64,000 nucleotides of DNA from Chloracidobacterium validum (GTDB lineage: Bacteria > Acidobacteriota > Blastocatellia > Chloracidobacteriales > Chloracidobacteriaceae): the NCBI RefSeq assembly GCF_018304825.1, contig NZ_CP072649.1, positions 620,001 through 684,000 of the forward strand. The letters run 5' to 3'. This document shows, piece after piece, positions 37,182-46,606 of the stretch. The stretch's first letter is position 1. Each line of letters begins with the position of its first letter. Position numbers and translations under genes: made by a program. The notes beneath the pieces were generated by a model, which saw only the letters and a program-made list of their open reading frames with translations, was not told the DNA's origin and did not search any database.

Positions 37182-40100
37182 CCTACGCAAAGACCATGAC
37201 CCACAAGAAGAAGCTCATCGAAGTCGCCCTTCCCCTCGAGGCCATCAACAAAGCCAGCGCCCGCGAGAAGTCCATCCGCCACGGCCACCCCAGCACCCTG
37301 CACCTGTGGTGGGCGCGCCGGCCCCTGGCGGCGGCGCGGGCGGTGATCTTCGCCCAGATGGTGGACGACCCCGCGAGCTGGCCCGAGCTGTTCCCCACCG
37401 AGGAAGCCCAGCAAAAAGAGCGCGAGCGGCTCTTCCGCCTCATCGAAGACTTGGTGCAGTGGGAAAACACCACCAACGAGACGGTCTTGCAGGCGGCGCG
37501 CGACGAGATCTGGAAAAGCTGGCGGCGCACCTGCGAGGCGAGGAGAGCGTGGAGAGAAGAGAGAAGCGAGAGAAGTGAGAAAAGAGAAGTGAGAAGTGAG
37601 AGCATGACCGCCGAGGAGATCAGCCGGGACGAGGCTTTGTTCAATCCAGACAAGCTGCCGGCCTTCCACGACCCGTTCGCCGGCGGCGGGGCGCTGCCGC
37701 TGGAGGCCCAGCGGCTGGGGCTGGAGGCCTACGCCAGCGACCTGAACCCCGTCGCGGTGCTCATCAACAAGGCCATGATCGAGATTCCGCCAAAGTTCGC
37801 GGGCCGGCCCCCGGTGAACCCCGTGGCGAGAAGTGAGGGAAGCGGAGAGAGAAGTGAGAGAAGCAGATTGAGGAGGGAGAGCGATGCACTATCGCGAGAC
37901 AATGCTCTGGCAGAAAGCGATGCAAGCGGCGCGCGAAGTGTATCGGCTGGTGCCGCGGCTGCCACGCGAAGAGACCTACGGGATGCGGAGTCAGATCACC
38001 CGGGCGGTCGTTTCGATCCCGGCCAACATCGCCGAGGGATGGACGAGGGAATCAAGCAAGGAAAAGGCACAGTTCCTGGCCATCGCCCAGGGCTCTCTGG
38101 CGGAAGTGGAGACGCTCCTGACCCTCTGCGAGGATCTGGGATGGTTTCCACCCGACCAGACGCGAACCCTTCGAGGATTGCTGGACGAGGTGAGCCGGAT
38201 GCTGACGGCGATGCGCCAGAAGCGCCGAAACGCCTGAGGTCTCACTCCTCACTCCTCTTCCCTCGCTCCTACAAGGGCGCGCAGGGCCTGGCCGAAGACG
38301 TGCGCTACTATGGCCGGTGGATGCGCGACGAAGCGGAGAAGCGCATCGGCCACCTCTACCCCAAGGTGACCGCGTGGTACGACGCGCGCTCCGGGCGGTA
38401 TTTCGGCGCAGCCGAAGTGGACGAATGGAGAAGGAGTGAGGAACGAGGAGTGAGAAACGAGCACGGCGAAGAGACAGCCCGCGAATGCGGTCACCCCACT
38501 CTCTCCTCACTTCTCTCTACTCTCTCCTCGCACCAGCTCACCGTCATCGCCTGGCTGTGGGCCCGCACGGTCAAAAGCCCGAACCCGGCCTTCGCCACGG
38601 TGGACGTGCCGCTCGCCTCGACCTTCATGCTCTCCACCAAGCCGGGCAAGGAGGCGTATGTCGAGCCGGTGATCGAGGACGGCGGCTACCGCTTCACGGT
38701 GAAGGTGGGGAAGCCGAAGGATGCGGGGGCGGCAAAGAGCGGTACGAAGCTGTCGCAAGGAAGCTTTCGATGCCTGATGTCGAACACGCCATTTCGGTAT
38801 GAATACATTGACGATCAGGCGAATGCTGGTCGCATGGGTGCGCGATTGATGGCCATCGTCGCTGAAGGCGACCGCGGGCGCGTCTACCTCGATCCTCTGC
38901 CGGAGCACGAGGCTGTCGCGAAACAAGCACAGCCGACTTGGAAGCCGGATGTGCCCAGCCGCGGAACCTGGGCCAGCAACGCACAGGGGCGCCGCTACGG
39001 CTTCCGAACGTTTGGCGACTACTTCACCCCTCGCCAGCTCGTGGCGCTGACGACCTTCTCCGACTTGGTGGGCGAGGCGATGGAAAAGGTGCGCCAGGAC
39101 GCCCTCGCCGCCGGCCTGCCCGACGATGGCAAACCCCTGCGCGACGGCGGCACGGGTGCGACAGCGTATGCCGAGGCGGTGGGGGTGTATTTGGGAATCG
39201 CGATCGACAAAGCTGCCGACTACAACTCGACGATCTGCGGATGGATTTCAGGCGGTGAGACCCTGCGCAATACTTTTGGACGGCAAGCAATCCCGATGGT
39301 CTGGGACTACTGCGAAACGAACACGCTCGGTGGTGCAACCGGAAGCATCGAGAGCGGTGTCGGGCAGGTTGCTAAGGCAATCGAGGTACTCATTCCCGGT
39401 GCGGGCGGGAACGCCTCACAAGGTGATGCGCAGAGTGTCGCCGTGCGCGGGCGGGTCGTCTCTACCGACCCGCCCTACTACGACAACATCGGTTACGCCG
39501 ACCTGTCGGACTTCTTCTACGTCTGGCTGCGCCAGTCGCTGCGGACTGTCTTCCCCGACCTCTTTGCCACGCTCGCCGTGCCCAAGGCCGAGGAACTGGT
39601 GGCCACGCCGTACCGTCACGGCAGCAAGGAGAAGGCTGAGGCTTTTTTTCTCGATGGTATGACGCAGGCGATGCACCGGCTTGCGGAGCAGGCCCATCCA
39701 GCCTTCCCGGTCACAATCTACTACGCCTTCAAACAGTTGGAGACCGACGGCGACGAAGGCACGGCGAGCACCGGCTGGGACACCTTCCTCGACGCCGTGA
39801 TCCGCGCCGGCTTCGCCGTCAGCGGCACATGGCCTATGCGGACGGAGCGCGGCGCCCGGTCCATCGGCATCGGCACGAATGCCCTCGCTTCCAGCATCGT
39901 CCTCGTCTGCCGCCCGCGGGCTGCCAATGCCCCCACGGCCACGCGCCGCGAGTTCGTCGCCGCGCTGAAGCGCGAGTTGCCCGGCGCGCTCGCCTACCTG
40001 CAACGCAGTAACATCGCGCCGGTGGACTTGGCGCAGGCGGCCATCGGCCCGGGCATGGCGGTGTTCACCCGTTACGCCAAGGTGCTCGACGCCGAAGGTA

Positions 40101-40759
40101 GGCCGGTGACCGTGCGCGAGGCGCTCTCATTCATCAACCAAGTACTGGATGAGGCGCTGGCCGAGCAGGAGGGCGACTTCGATGCTGACAGCCGTTGGGC
40201 GCTGGCGTGGTTCGAGCAGCACGGCTTCGCCGAGGGTGAGTTCGGCGTGGCCGACGTGCTGGCGCGCGCCAAGAACACGAGCGTGGCCGGCATGGTGGAG
40301 GCCGGCATCGTGGAATCCAGGCGCGGCCGGGTTCGGCTGCTGCGGCCCGAGGAGCTGCCGCCGGATGAGAACCGAGGGAAGAGGCATGAGAAGAGAGAAG
40401 GAGCCGGTCTCACTCCTCACTCCTCTCCCCTCACTCCTCACTCCTCTCCCCTCACTCCTCACTCCTCTTCCCTCACTCCTCACTCCTCTTCCCTCACTCC
40501 TCACTGGAAGGTCGTGCATCAGCTCATTCGCGTCCTCGAGACGGACGGCGAGAGCGCAGCCGCCGAGCTGGTCGCCAAGCTGGGCAGCCGGGCCGAGACC
40601 GCGCGCGAGCTGGCCTACCGGCTCTACACCATCTGCGAGCGCAAAAAGCGCGCTTCCGAGGCGCTCTCGTACAATGCGCTGGTGCAGAGCTGGCCTGAGA
40701 TTGCCCGGCTGGCCCAGCAGCAGCGTGAGACCGGCGCCGAACAGCGGGCGCTCTTCTAA
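37178..40759 (+). CDS. DUF1156 adenine-specific DNA methyltransferase
   Basis: 1193 residues. The N-terminus [20 protein letters not shown] and [20 protein letters not shown] is the DUF1156 signature. SAM motif I is [20 protein letters not shown] (about residue 163); catalytic motif IV is DPPYYDN (about residue 765). It methylates DNA as part of the helicase-DUF1156-DUF499 module, presumably to mark self. Four repeat tracts interrupt it in frame (residues about 121-142, 217-365, 416-451 and 1064-1109), all in apparently variable loops: compare the conserved flanks [26 protein letters not shown] and [17 protein letters not shown]. Start ATG overlaps the helicase stop; DUF499 follows after 11 bp. 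Confidence 0.87.
37540..37603. repeat. purine heptad tract in the DUF1156 gene (first)
   Basis: GAGAAGC, GAGAGAA, GTGAGAA, AAGAGAA, GTGAGAA, GTGAGAG units in 64 bp, purines only; no pyrimidine arm is seen nearby. It could pair with the pyrimidine arm at 38240. Frame stays open. Confidence 0.7.
37828..38272. mobile_element. IVS-like element: heptad arms around an S23/IVP gene
   Basis: A purine arm (37828-37883, GAGAAGTGAGGG ... GAGGAGGGAG), a complete four-helix-bundle gene, and a pyrimidine arm (38240-38270, CTCACTCCTCACTCCTCTTC) lie between the conserved methyltransferase segments RPPVNP and [14 protein letters not shown]. The whole element reads without a stop in the methyltransferase frame for about 148 codons. 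The layout copies that of 23S rRNA intervening sequences, but within a protein gene. Confidence 0.75.
37884..38237 (+). CDS. four-helix-bundle S23/IVP-type protein nested in the methyltransferase gene
   Basis: 117 residues, one base out of phase with the host gene. [20 protein letters not shown], then [20 protein letters not shown] and [20 protein letters not shown] are the family signature of the protein encoded in 23S rRNA intervening sequences, related to the Avd accessory protein of diversity-generating retroelements. Helix 4 is [18 protein letters not shown]. It has its own ribosome site, supplied by the purine arm (GAGGAGGGAG, ending 4 bp before ATG). IVP proteins are basic, form pentameric barrels and bind nucleic acid, but their role is not known. 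It can be made only from the same mRNA unless an internal promoter exists. Confidence 0.88.
   Translation: MHYRETMLWQKAMQAAREVYRLVPRLPREETYGMRSQITRAVVSIPANIAEGWTRESSKEKAQFLAIAQGSLAEVETLLTLCEDLGWFPPDQTRTLRGLLDEVSRMLTAMRQKRRNA
38426..38529. repeat. heptad hairpin tract in the DUF1156 gene (third)
   Basis: Purine arm GGAGAAGGAGTGAGGAACGA and GGAGTGAGAAACGAG (38426-38460), a 38-nt loop, and pyrimidine arm CCACTCTCTCCTCACTTCTC to 38529. The arms are complementary over much of their length. Translated in frame between FGAAEVDEW and [12 protein letters not shown]. Confidence 0.75.
40366..40505. repeat. heptad hairpin tract in the DUF1156 gene (fourth)
   Basis: A short purine arm (GAGGGAAGAGGCATGAGAAG, 40374-40401) faces a long pyrimidine arm (40409-40505) of exact 7-bp units CACTCCT, CACTCCT, CTCCCCT or CTTCCCT repeated in 21-bp blocks. 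The reading frame continues as [13 protein letters not shown]. Confidence 0.8.
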
Positions 40760-40770
40760 CGGAGGAGACC

Positions 40771-43700
40771 ATGGCGATGACCAACATGGAACGGGTAGGA
40801 CGGGCCCTGGAGGCGCTCAAGGCAGGCCTGGGGCCTTTTGTCGAGCGCGAGGTGCAGTCTGCCATCCAGGCGGGCCGCCTTTCGCCGGAAGCGGTGCGGG
40901 GCTTGGCCGAGGATCCGCTGCTCAAAGGCAAGTCCATGGCTGAGTGGGATGCTTCGCCACTGCTCAAACTCATGTGGGATACCTGGAACGATGTTTTCAG
41001 GCATACCCTGGGCTTTGCCGAGCGCAGCTTGGTGTCGGAAATCCGCGAGTGGCGCAACAAGTGGGCGCACCAGAAGACGTTCTCGAGCGACGACGCCGAC
41101 CGCGCCCTCGACTCCATCGCGCGGCTGCTGACGGCGGTTTCGGCCCCACAGGCTGAGGAAGTGGGCCGGATGAAGCAGGAGCTGCGCCGGCTCATCTTCG
41201 ACGAGCAGGTGCGCAACGAGAAGCGCAAGGTTGGCGGCTCGCTGATCGAGGCCGCCGCGAGCGGTGCGCTCAAGCCGTGGCGCGAGGTCGTCACGCCGCA
41301 CGCCGATGTGGCGAGCGGCCGCTACCAGCAGGCCGAGTTCGCCGCCGACCTCTGGCAGGTCTATCTGGGCGAGGGCGCCGATGAGTACCGAAACCCGAAG
41401 GAGTTCTTCCGCCGCACCTTCCTGACCGGGAGCCTCAAGGGACTCCTGGTCGGCGCGGTGCAGCGCCTCTCGGGCCAGGGCGGCGACCCGGTGGTGCAGC
41501 TCCAGACCAATTTCGGCGGGGGCAAGACCCACTCGATGCTGGCCCTGTATCATCTGTTTTCCGGGGTCAAGCCAAGCGAGCTGGTCGGCGTGGAGGAGGT
41601 GCTGGACAAGGCGGGTCTGAAGGACCTGCCCACCGTGCGGCGGGTCGTGCTGGTGGGGAACAAAATCTCGCCGGGCAACCCCAGCACCAAGCCCGATGGC
41701 ACCGTCGTGCGCACGCTGTGGGGCGAACTGGCCTGGCAACTTGGCGGCAAGCCGGCCTTCGAGCGGATTCGTGCCGATGACGAACGCGCCACCAACCCCG
41801 GCGATGTGCTGCGCGAACTCTTCAACGAGTACGGGCCGTGCCTCGTCCTGATTGACGAGTGGGTGGCCTACGCGCGGCAGCTCCATGACCAGAGCGATCT
41901 GCCGGGGGGGAGCTTTGAGACCCAGTTCACCTTCGCGCAGGCGCTCACCGAGTCGGCCAAGCTCGCCGGCCGTTGCCTGTTGGTGATCTCGCTGCCGGCC
42001 TCGGATACCCATGGCTTGCCGCACACGGCGGCGGATGACGCCGAAGTGGGCGGCCTCCGCGGGCGCGAGGCCCTGGAGCGGCTGCGCAACGTGATTGGAA
42101 GAATCGAGTCGGCGTGGCGTCCGGCCAGCGCCGAGGAGGGCTTCGAGATCGTACGCCGGCGGCTGTTCGAGCCACTGGCCGGACCCGAGGCCTTCAAGCA
42201 GCGCGACGTGACCGCGCGCGCCTTCGCCGACCTCTATCACGCGCAGGGCGCCGAGTTTCCACCCGAGTGCAAGGGGAGCGACTACGAGAAGCGCATCCAG
42301 GCGGCGTACCCGATCCACCCGGAGATCTTCGACCGGCTGTACGAGGACTGGTCCACGCTGCTCAAGTTCCAGCGCACGCGCGGCGTGCTGCGGCTGATGG
42401 CGGCGGTGATCCACAGCCTGTGGGAGAAGGGCGACCGCAACCCGCTGATCCTGCCTTCGACCATCCCGATTGACGATCCGCGCGTGCAGTCCGAGCTGAC
42501 GCGCTACCTCGCGGACAACTGGGCGCCGATCATCGAGAAGGACGTGGACGGGCCGAGTTCGCTGCCGCTGAAGCTCGACGGCGAGCAGCCCAACCTCGGC
42601 AAGCTGCACGCGACGCGGCGAGTGGCGCGGACCATCTTCCTCGGTTCGGCGCCGACGGCGGCCGCGGCGCACCGCGGTCTGGAGGACCGGCACATCAAGC
42701 TCGGCTGCGTGATGCCGGGCGAGTCCCCGGCGGTGTTCGGCGATGCGCTGCGGCGGCTGGCGGCCACGGCGACCTACCTGTACCAGGACGGGCCGCGCTT
42801 CTGGTACGCGACGCAGCCGACGGTCACCAAGCTGGCGGAGGATCGCGCGGAACTGCTCAAGCGCGACCCCGATCAGGTGGCGCAGGAGCTGGAGCGGCGG
42901 CTCAAGGCCAACCTGTGCAATCGCGGCGACTTCGAACGCGTCCATGTGCTGCCGCGCTCGAGCGCGGACGTGGCCGACGATCTGGATACGGGGTTGGTGG
43001 TGCTGGCCGCCGAGCATCCGTACAGCAAAGAGGCCGGAAGCGCGGCCGAGACCGCGGCGCGGGCGATCCTCGAGTCGCGCGGCACCACCCCGCGCCTGTA
43101 CCGCAACACGCTGGTCTTTCTGGCCGCCGACAAGGTGCGCTTGCAGGACCTGGACGAGGCGATCCGCCGGTTCCTGGCCTGGCGGTCCATCCTGGACGAG
43201 AAGGAGGCGCTGAACCTCGACCCGCACCAAGTGCGGCAGGCCGAAACGCAACTACAGGCCGCCGATAGTGCGGTGGCGGCGCGGTTGCCCGAAACCTACC
43301 AGTGGCTGCTGGTGCCAGAGCAAGCGAACCCGCAGGCGGCGCTCACGTGGCAGGCCGTCCGGCTTTCGGGGAACGATGCGCTGGCTGCGCGCGCAAGCAA
43401 GAAGCTCCGCGACGACGAGCTGATGCTCCTCACGCTCGGCGCGACGATGCTGCGCCGGCATCTCGACGCGGTACCGCTGTGGCGGGGCAACCACGTGGCG
43501 ATCAGGCAGCTCATCCAGGACTTTGCCAGTTACCTGTACCTGCCCCGGCTGGCCAGTCCCGGTGTCCTGGTCAAGGCCATCGAAGGCGGGCTATCGCTGC
43601 TCACTTGGCAAGCCGACACCTTCGCTTACGCGGAGCGCTACGACGAGGGCGCTGGTCGCTATCAAGGGTTGCGCGGCGGCCAGGTGGTGCCGCTCTTGCC

Positions 43701-44091
43701 TGAAAGTCCGGGTTTGCTGGTCAAGCCGGACGTGGCGCAGCGCCAGATGGCCGCCGAAGCCCCCGGCGTGCCGGAAACGAGCAAGGTAGATCCGGTGGTC
43801 AAGACCCGCCCGGACCCCGTGGAGTCCGGCACGCAGGCCGAACCCGCAAAGGCAGCACCCCGGCGGTTCCACGGCACGGTCAAGCTTGATCCCGCGCGGG
43901 TCGGCCGTGACGCCGGCCGCATCGCCGAAGAGGTCATTGCCCATCTGACCGCGCAGCTCGGCGCAGAGGTCACGGTCACGCTCGAGATTGAAGCGATGCT
44001 CCCCCACGGGGCCGCGGAGCAACTGGTCCGCACGGTGACCGAGAACAGCCGGACGCTGAAGTTCACCAGTTGTGGCTTCGAGCGGGAATAG
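40771..44091 (+). CDS. HEPN-DUF499 ATPase of the defence module
   Basis: 1106 residues. The N-terminal 115 residues are a Swt1-like HEPN domain with the R-x4-H motif in EWRNKWAHQKTFSS (about residues 93-106), the signature of HEPN ribonucleases. The DUF499 ATPase follows, with a Walker A variant QTNFGGGKTHSMLAL (about 248-262) and VLIDEWVAYARQL as Walker B (about 359). The C-terminal 70 residues form a separate small domain (FHGTVKLDPARVGRDAGRIA). AGGAG lies upstream of ATG 40771, 11 bp after the methyltransferase gene. An attC-like site follows the stop by 29 bp. Probably the motor or effector of the module; mechanism unproven. Confidence 0.85.
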   Translation: MAMTNMERVGRALEALKAGLGPFVEREVQSAIQAGRLSPEAVRGLAEDPLLKGKSMAEWDASPLLKLMWDTWNDVFRHTLGFAERSLVSEIREWRNKWAHQKTFSSDDADRALDSIARLLTAVSAPQAEEVGRMKQELRRLIFDEQVRNEKRKVGGSLIEAAASGALKPWREVVTPHADVASGRYQQAEFAADLWQVYLGEGADEYRNPKEFFRRTFLTGSLKGLLVGAVQRLSGQGGDPVVQLQTNFGGGKTHSMLALYHLFSGVKPSELVGVEEVLDKAGLKDLPTVRRVVLVGNKISPGNPSTKPDGTVVRTLWGELAWQLGGKPAFERIRADDERATNPGDVLRELFNEYGPCLVLIDEWVAYARQLHDQSDLPGGSFETQFTFAQALTESAKLAGRCLLVISLPASDTHGLPHTAADDAEVGGLRGREALERLRNVIGRIESAWRPASAEEGFEIVRRRLFEPLAGPEAFKQRDVTARAFADLYHAQGAEFPPECKGSDYEKRIQAAYPIHPEIFDRLYEDWSTLLKFQRTRGVLRLMAAVIHSLWEKGDRNPLILPSTIPIDDPRVQSELTRYLADNWAPIIEKDVDGPSSLPLKLDGEQPNLGKLHATRRVARTIFLGSAPTAAAAHRGLEDRHIKLGCVMPGESPAVFGDALRRLAATATYLYQDGPRFWYATQPTVTKLAEDRAELLKRDPDQVAQELERRLKANLCNRGDFERVHVLPRSSADVADDLDTGLVVLAAEHPYSKEAGSAAETAARAILESRGTTPRLYRNTLVFLAADKVRLQDLDEAIRRFLAWRSILDEKEALNLDPHQVRQAETQLQAADSAVAARLPETYQWLLVPEQANPQAALTWQAVRLSGNDALAARASKKLRDDELMLLTLGATMLRRHLDAVPLWRGNHVAIRQLIQDFASYLYLPRLASPGVLVKAIEGGLSLLTWQADTFAYAERYDEGAGRYQGLRGGQVVPLLPESPGLLVKPDVAQRQMAAEAPGVPETSKVDPVVKTRPDPVESGTQAEPAKAAPRRFHGTVKLDPARVGRDAGRIAEEVIAHLTAQLGAEVTVTLEIEAMLPHGAAEQLVRTVTENSRTLKFTSCGFERE

Positions 44092-44120
44092 CCGCTCCGG
44101 CGCACCGGCTGCCGGGAAGC

Positions 44121-44180
44121 GCCCGACCAAAGCCTGTAGCAGATGGTGCTGCGCACCGCGGCTGATGCCGAGCGTTGAGC
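44121..44180 (+). other. attC site right of the defence operon
   Basis: GCCCGAC ... GTTGAGC with the stem AGC-GGTGC(tgc)GCACC-GCT inside. With the left site at 32950-33025 it would bracket the whole 11-kb operon. Confidence 0.6.
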
Positions 44181-44234
44181 GGTTGTCGCACTACACAAAG
44201 TTGCAGAGATTATTCCAAATAAGAAGATAACGCC

Positions 44235-45032
44235 ATGTTGAGCTTAAGGTTTTCCAAGCAGTTGAGTGAAATTACAAAAAATTATCATTTCGTGAAAGAC
44301 ACGGAAGGAATGTCCCCTGCCCGCGTGTATAAATTAATCGGTTGCAGTGAGAATCTTTACTTAAAAATGTCAGATAGCCAATATCGCGGAACAACATACG
44401 ATGTTGAGCGTGAAAAAGACGTCATGCTATGGCTAAAAGGAAAAGTGCCTGTTCCAGAGGTATTGCATTTCGAGCAATACGAAAGCACAAATTTTTTACT
44501 CATGCGCGAAGTTAATGGGGTCGTAGGGCACGTATATCATCAAAAACAGCGTGACCCAGAGAAAATGATCAGAATGTACAGCGAAGGCATTAAACTTTTT
44601 CAATCTGTTAGCATTTTAGATTGTCCTTTTGTCAGCGACATAGACTTTCGTCTTAGCGAATTAGACTACTTACTACGAAACAATCTGGCCGATATAGATA
44701 TCGAGAATTGGGAAAATGACACGCCTTTTAGAGATCCAAATGAGTTATATACCTTTCTAAGGGAGCATAAGCCAAACGAAGAACTTGTGTTTTCTCATGG
44801 TGATTTTGGAGATAGCAATATTTTTGTTGCGAACGATCAAATAAGCGGCTTTGTAGATTTGGGAAGAAGTGGAAAGGCAGACAAATGGTACGATATAGCC
44901 TTTTGTGTTCATTCCATTCAACACGATATGGGCAATGATAAAAAGTATCTTGATTTATTCTTTGACCTACTTGGTATCGAACCAGATTGGGATAAAATAA
45001 GGTACTATATTTTGCTGGACGAGTTATTTTGA
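44235..45032 (+). CDS. aminoglycoside phosphotransferase, APH(3')-III-like
   Basis: 265 residues, same length as APH(3') enzymes. Strong resemblance, from memory, to APH(3')-IIIa throughout: KDTEGMSPARVYKLIG, YRGTTYDVEREKDVMLWLKG, catalytic FSHGDFGDSNIFV (Asp about 189), metal-binding FVDLGRSGKADKWYDIAFC and the C-terminal IRYYILLDELF, where the terminal Phe carboxylate contacts the drug in this family. It would phosphorylate the 3'-OH of kanamycin and neomycin. The gene is far more AT-rich than its neighbours, indicating import. It sits between two attC sites, so it is a resistance cassette. Confidence 0.9.
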   Translation: MLSLRFSKQLSEITKNYHFVKDTEGMSPARVYKLIGCSENLYLKMSDSQYRGTTYDVEREKDVMLWLKGKVPVPEVLHFEQYESTNFLLMREVNGVVGHVYHQKQRDPEKMIRMYSEGIKLFQSVSILDCPFVSDIDFRLSELDYLLRNNLADIDIENWENDTPFRDPNELYTFLREHKPNEELVFSHGDFGDSNIFVANDQISGFVDLGRSGKADKWYDIAFCVHSIQHDMGNDKKYLDLFFDLLGIEPDWDKIRYYILLDELF

Positions 45033-45043
45033 ATAAAGAAAGC

Positions 45044-45154
45044 GCCCGACATTGTGGACGGCGCGGGCGGGGGCGTTGCCACTGCCCAAAGGGATTCAGC
45101 CCCAAAGGGTAGATTTTTGAATTACCCGCCCGCTGCTAACGCCAGCCGTTGGGC
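45044..45154 (+). other. attC site of the phosphotransferase cassette (last of the array)
   Basis: GCCCGAC ... GTTGGGC with arms GGCGCGGGCGGGGGCG and TTACCCGCCCGCTGC around an inner CCCAAAGG/CCCCAAAGGG repeat. No cassette gene follows; 45155-45294 shows nothing recognisable. Confidence 0.7.
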
Positions 45155-45294
45155 GGCGGTGGTTTTACAGCACTGCGCAAGACTATATCGCTGTACACAG
45201 ATGCTCCTACATCGCGGTACGTTCAACGGGAACCAAGTGTTGAAGCCTGAGACCGCGCGCGATGTGGAAAAACCACACGCCTTTTTGCCAATGC

Positions 45295-46461
45295 CTATTC
45301 ACTGAGCAGGTCTTGCGCCGTGAGTTCCGGCGCGGCGCGTTCGTGTTCAAAGGCCAGCAAGCCAAGTTGGGCATAGTGTGGACGAATGCGGTCGCTGAGC
45401 AAACCAATCCGCTTGAGATTGGGAATGATGCGGCGAAACATCGTCCGGCGGAACATCGCCATCATGTCCGAGTGCAGGACGAGGCGGTTCCACTGGGTGC
45501 GCCGAATGTGATGGGCAAAGTGCTCGTCGTAGATTTCGTGCAGCAAAAACCGATTGCGCAGCAACACCGCCATTTCAAAAGCCCAGTCTTCGCGGTCGCG
45601 GCGCTCCCGTTCGCTGACCTCCTTGAGATAGAACTCGCCCAGCGCCAGAACGCCAAAGTGAACGTGGCGAGCTTCGTCCGTGATGATCATCTTGAGGAGG
45701 TCGCGCAGCAACGGCTCGCCGGACAACTGCCGCAGGGTGGTGAAGGCCCCCAGCGCCAGCCCTTCAATCATGATTTGCATGCCGAGAAACTTCACGTCCC
45801 AGCGGGAATCGGTCATGAGGGCATCAATCACCACGTAGAGGTTGTCGTTGATGTCGTAGAGCTTCTCGAGCTTGGTCGTCAGGTAGGTATGGAAGGCTTC
45901 GACGTGCCGGCTTTCGTCCATGACCTGCGTTCCGCCATACAGCTTGGCGTCGAGCCAGGGCACGGCCGTGGTGGTCAGCGCAGCGGCATAGAGCGCCCCC
46001 TGTTCGCCGTGCAGGAACTGACTCAGCAGCCAACTGGTCAGCGCATGGACCTGTTGGCGACGTTCCCGCTCCGTCAGCTTTGACCACAGCGGCAGCCAGT
46101 AGGCCGGATGGAACTTTTCCGGCAGCAGCTCAACCGACGGATCACAGGGGTCAACCGGGCGCTGCCAATCAAGGTCGGTCGTGGCATTCCACTGGGCAGT
46201 TTTGGCGGCTTCTGTCAGGCGGCGAATTTCCGGCTGATTGCGCTCGTAGCGCCAATCGAAGTTGGCCGGATACCCAACCGGCAATGCAGTGCTGTCTTCA
46301 CGCTTGCCGCGTTTTTGAATCAGGCCGCGGTAAGCCGGGCCAAGCAAACCGGCGAGAACCCGGACGTTTCCGTTGGCCGTTGCCTGGTAAAGCATCGCGC
46401 CTTGTTGGATCAGAGCATCTAGTTCCGCAATGACGTATTCGCGGGTTGGCAGACGAAGCAT
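45295..46461 (-). CDS. ferritin-like diiron protein
   Basis: 388 residues. A helical bundle with metal ligands: Glu in FLHGEQGALY, EXXH in MDESRHVEAFH, Glu in MIEGLALGAF and EXXH in TDEARHVHFG, the E...EXXH...E...EXXH pattern of diiron oxygenases and R2-like proteins. The substrate is unknown; the AurF-type N-oxygenase and fatty-acid oxidase groups share the pattern. ATG at 46461 has GGAGG 9 bp upstream; the frame stays open further upstream without a ribosome site. Downstream of trpD on the same strand with a 145-bp gap. Confidence 0.8.
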   Translation of the reverse strand: MLRLPTREYVIAELDALIQQGAMLYQATANGNVRVLAGLLGPAYRGLIQKRGKREDSTALPVGYPANFDWRYERNQPEIRRLTEAAKTAQWNATTDLDWQRPVDPCDPSVELLPEKFHPAYWLPLWSKLTERERRQQVHALTSWLLSQFLHGEQGALYAAALTTTAVPWLDAKLYGGTQVMDESRHVEAFHTYLTTKLEKLYDINDNLYVVIDALMTDSRWDVKFLGMQIMIEGLALGAFTTLRQLSGEPLLRDLLKMIITDEARHVHFGVLALGEFYLKEVSERERRDREDWAFEMAVLLRNRFLLHEIYDEHFAHHIRRTQWNRLVLHSDMMAMFRRTMFRRIIPNLKRIGLLSDRIRPHYAQLGLLAFEHERAAPELTAQDLLSE

Positions 46462-46606
46462 CGTGGCTTGCCTCCGTGTGGCAGGGACGGTGGTGACGGG
46501 GGCATCACAGCCCGTATAAGGTACGCCCTTGCCGCACATCTGAAAAGCCGATCCTGGAGACGCCACGCCGGCCGGGGGTTTGGCTGCTCCCTGGCAGCGC
46601 AGGCGC

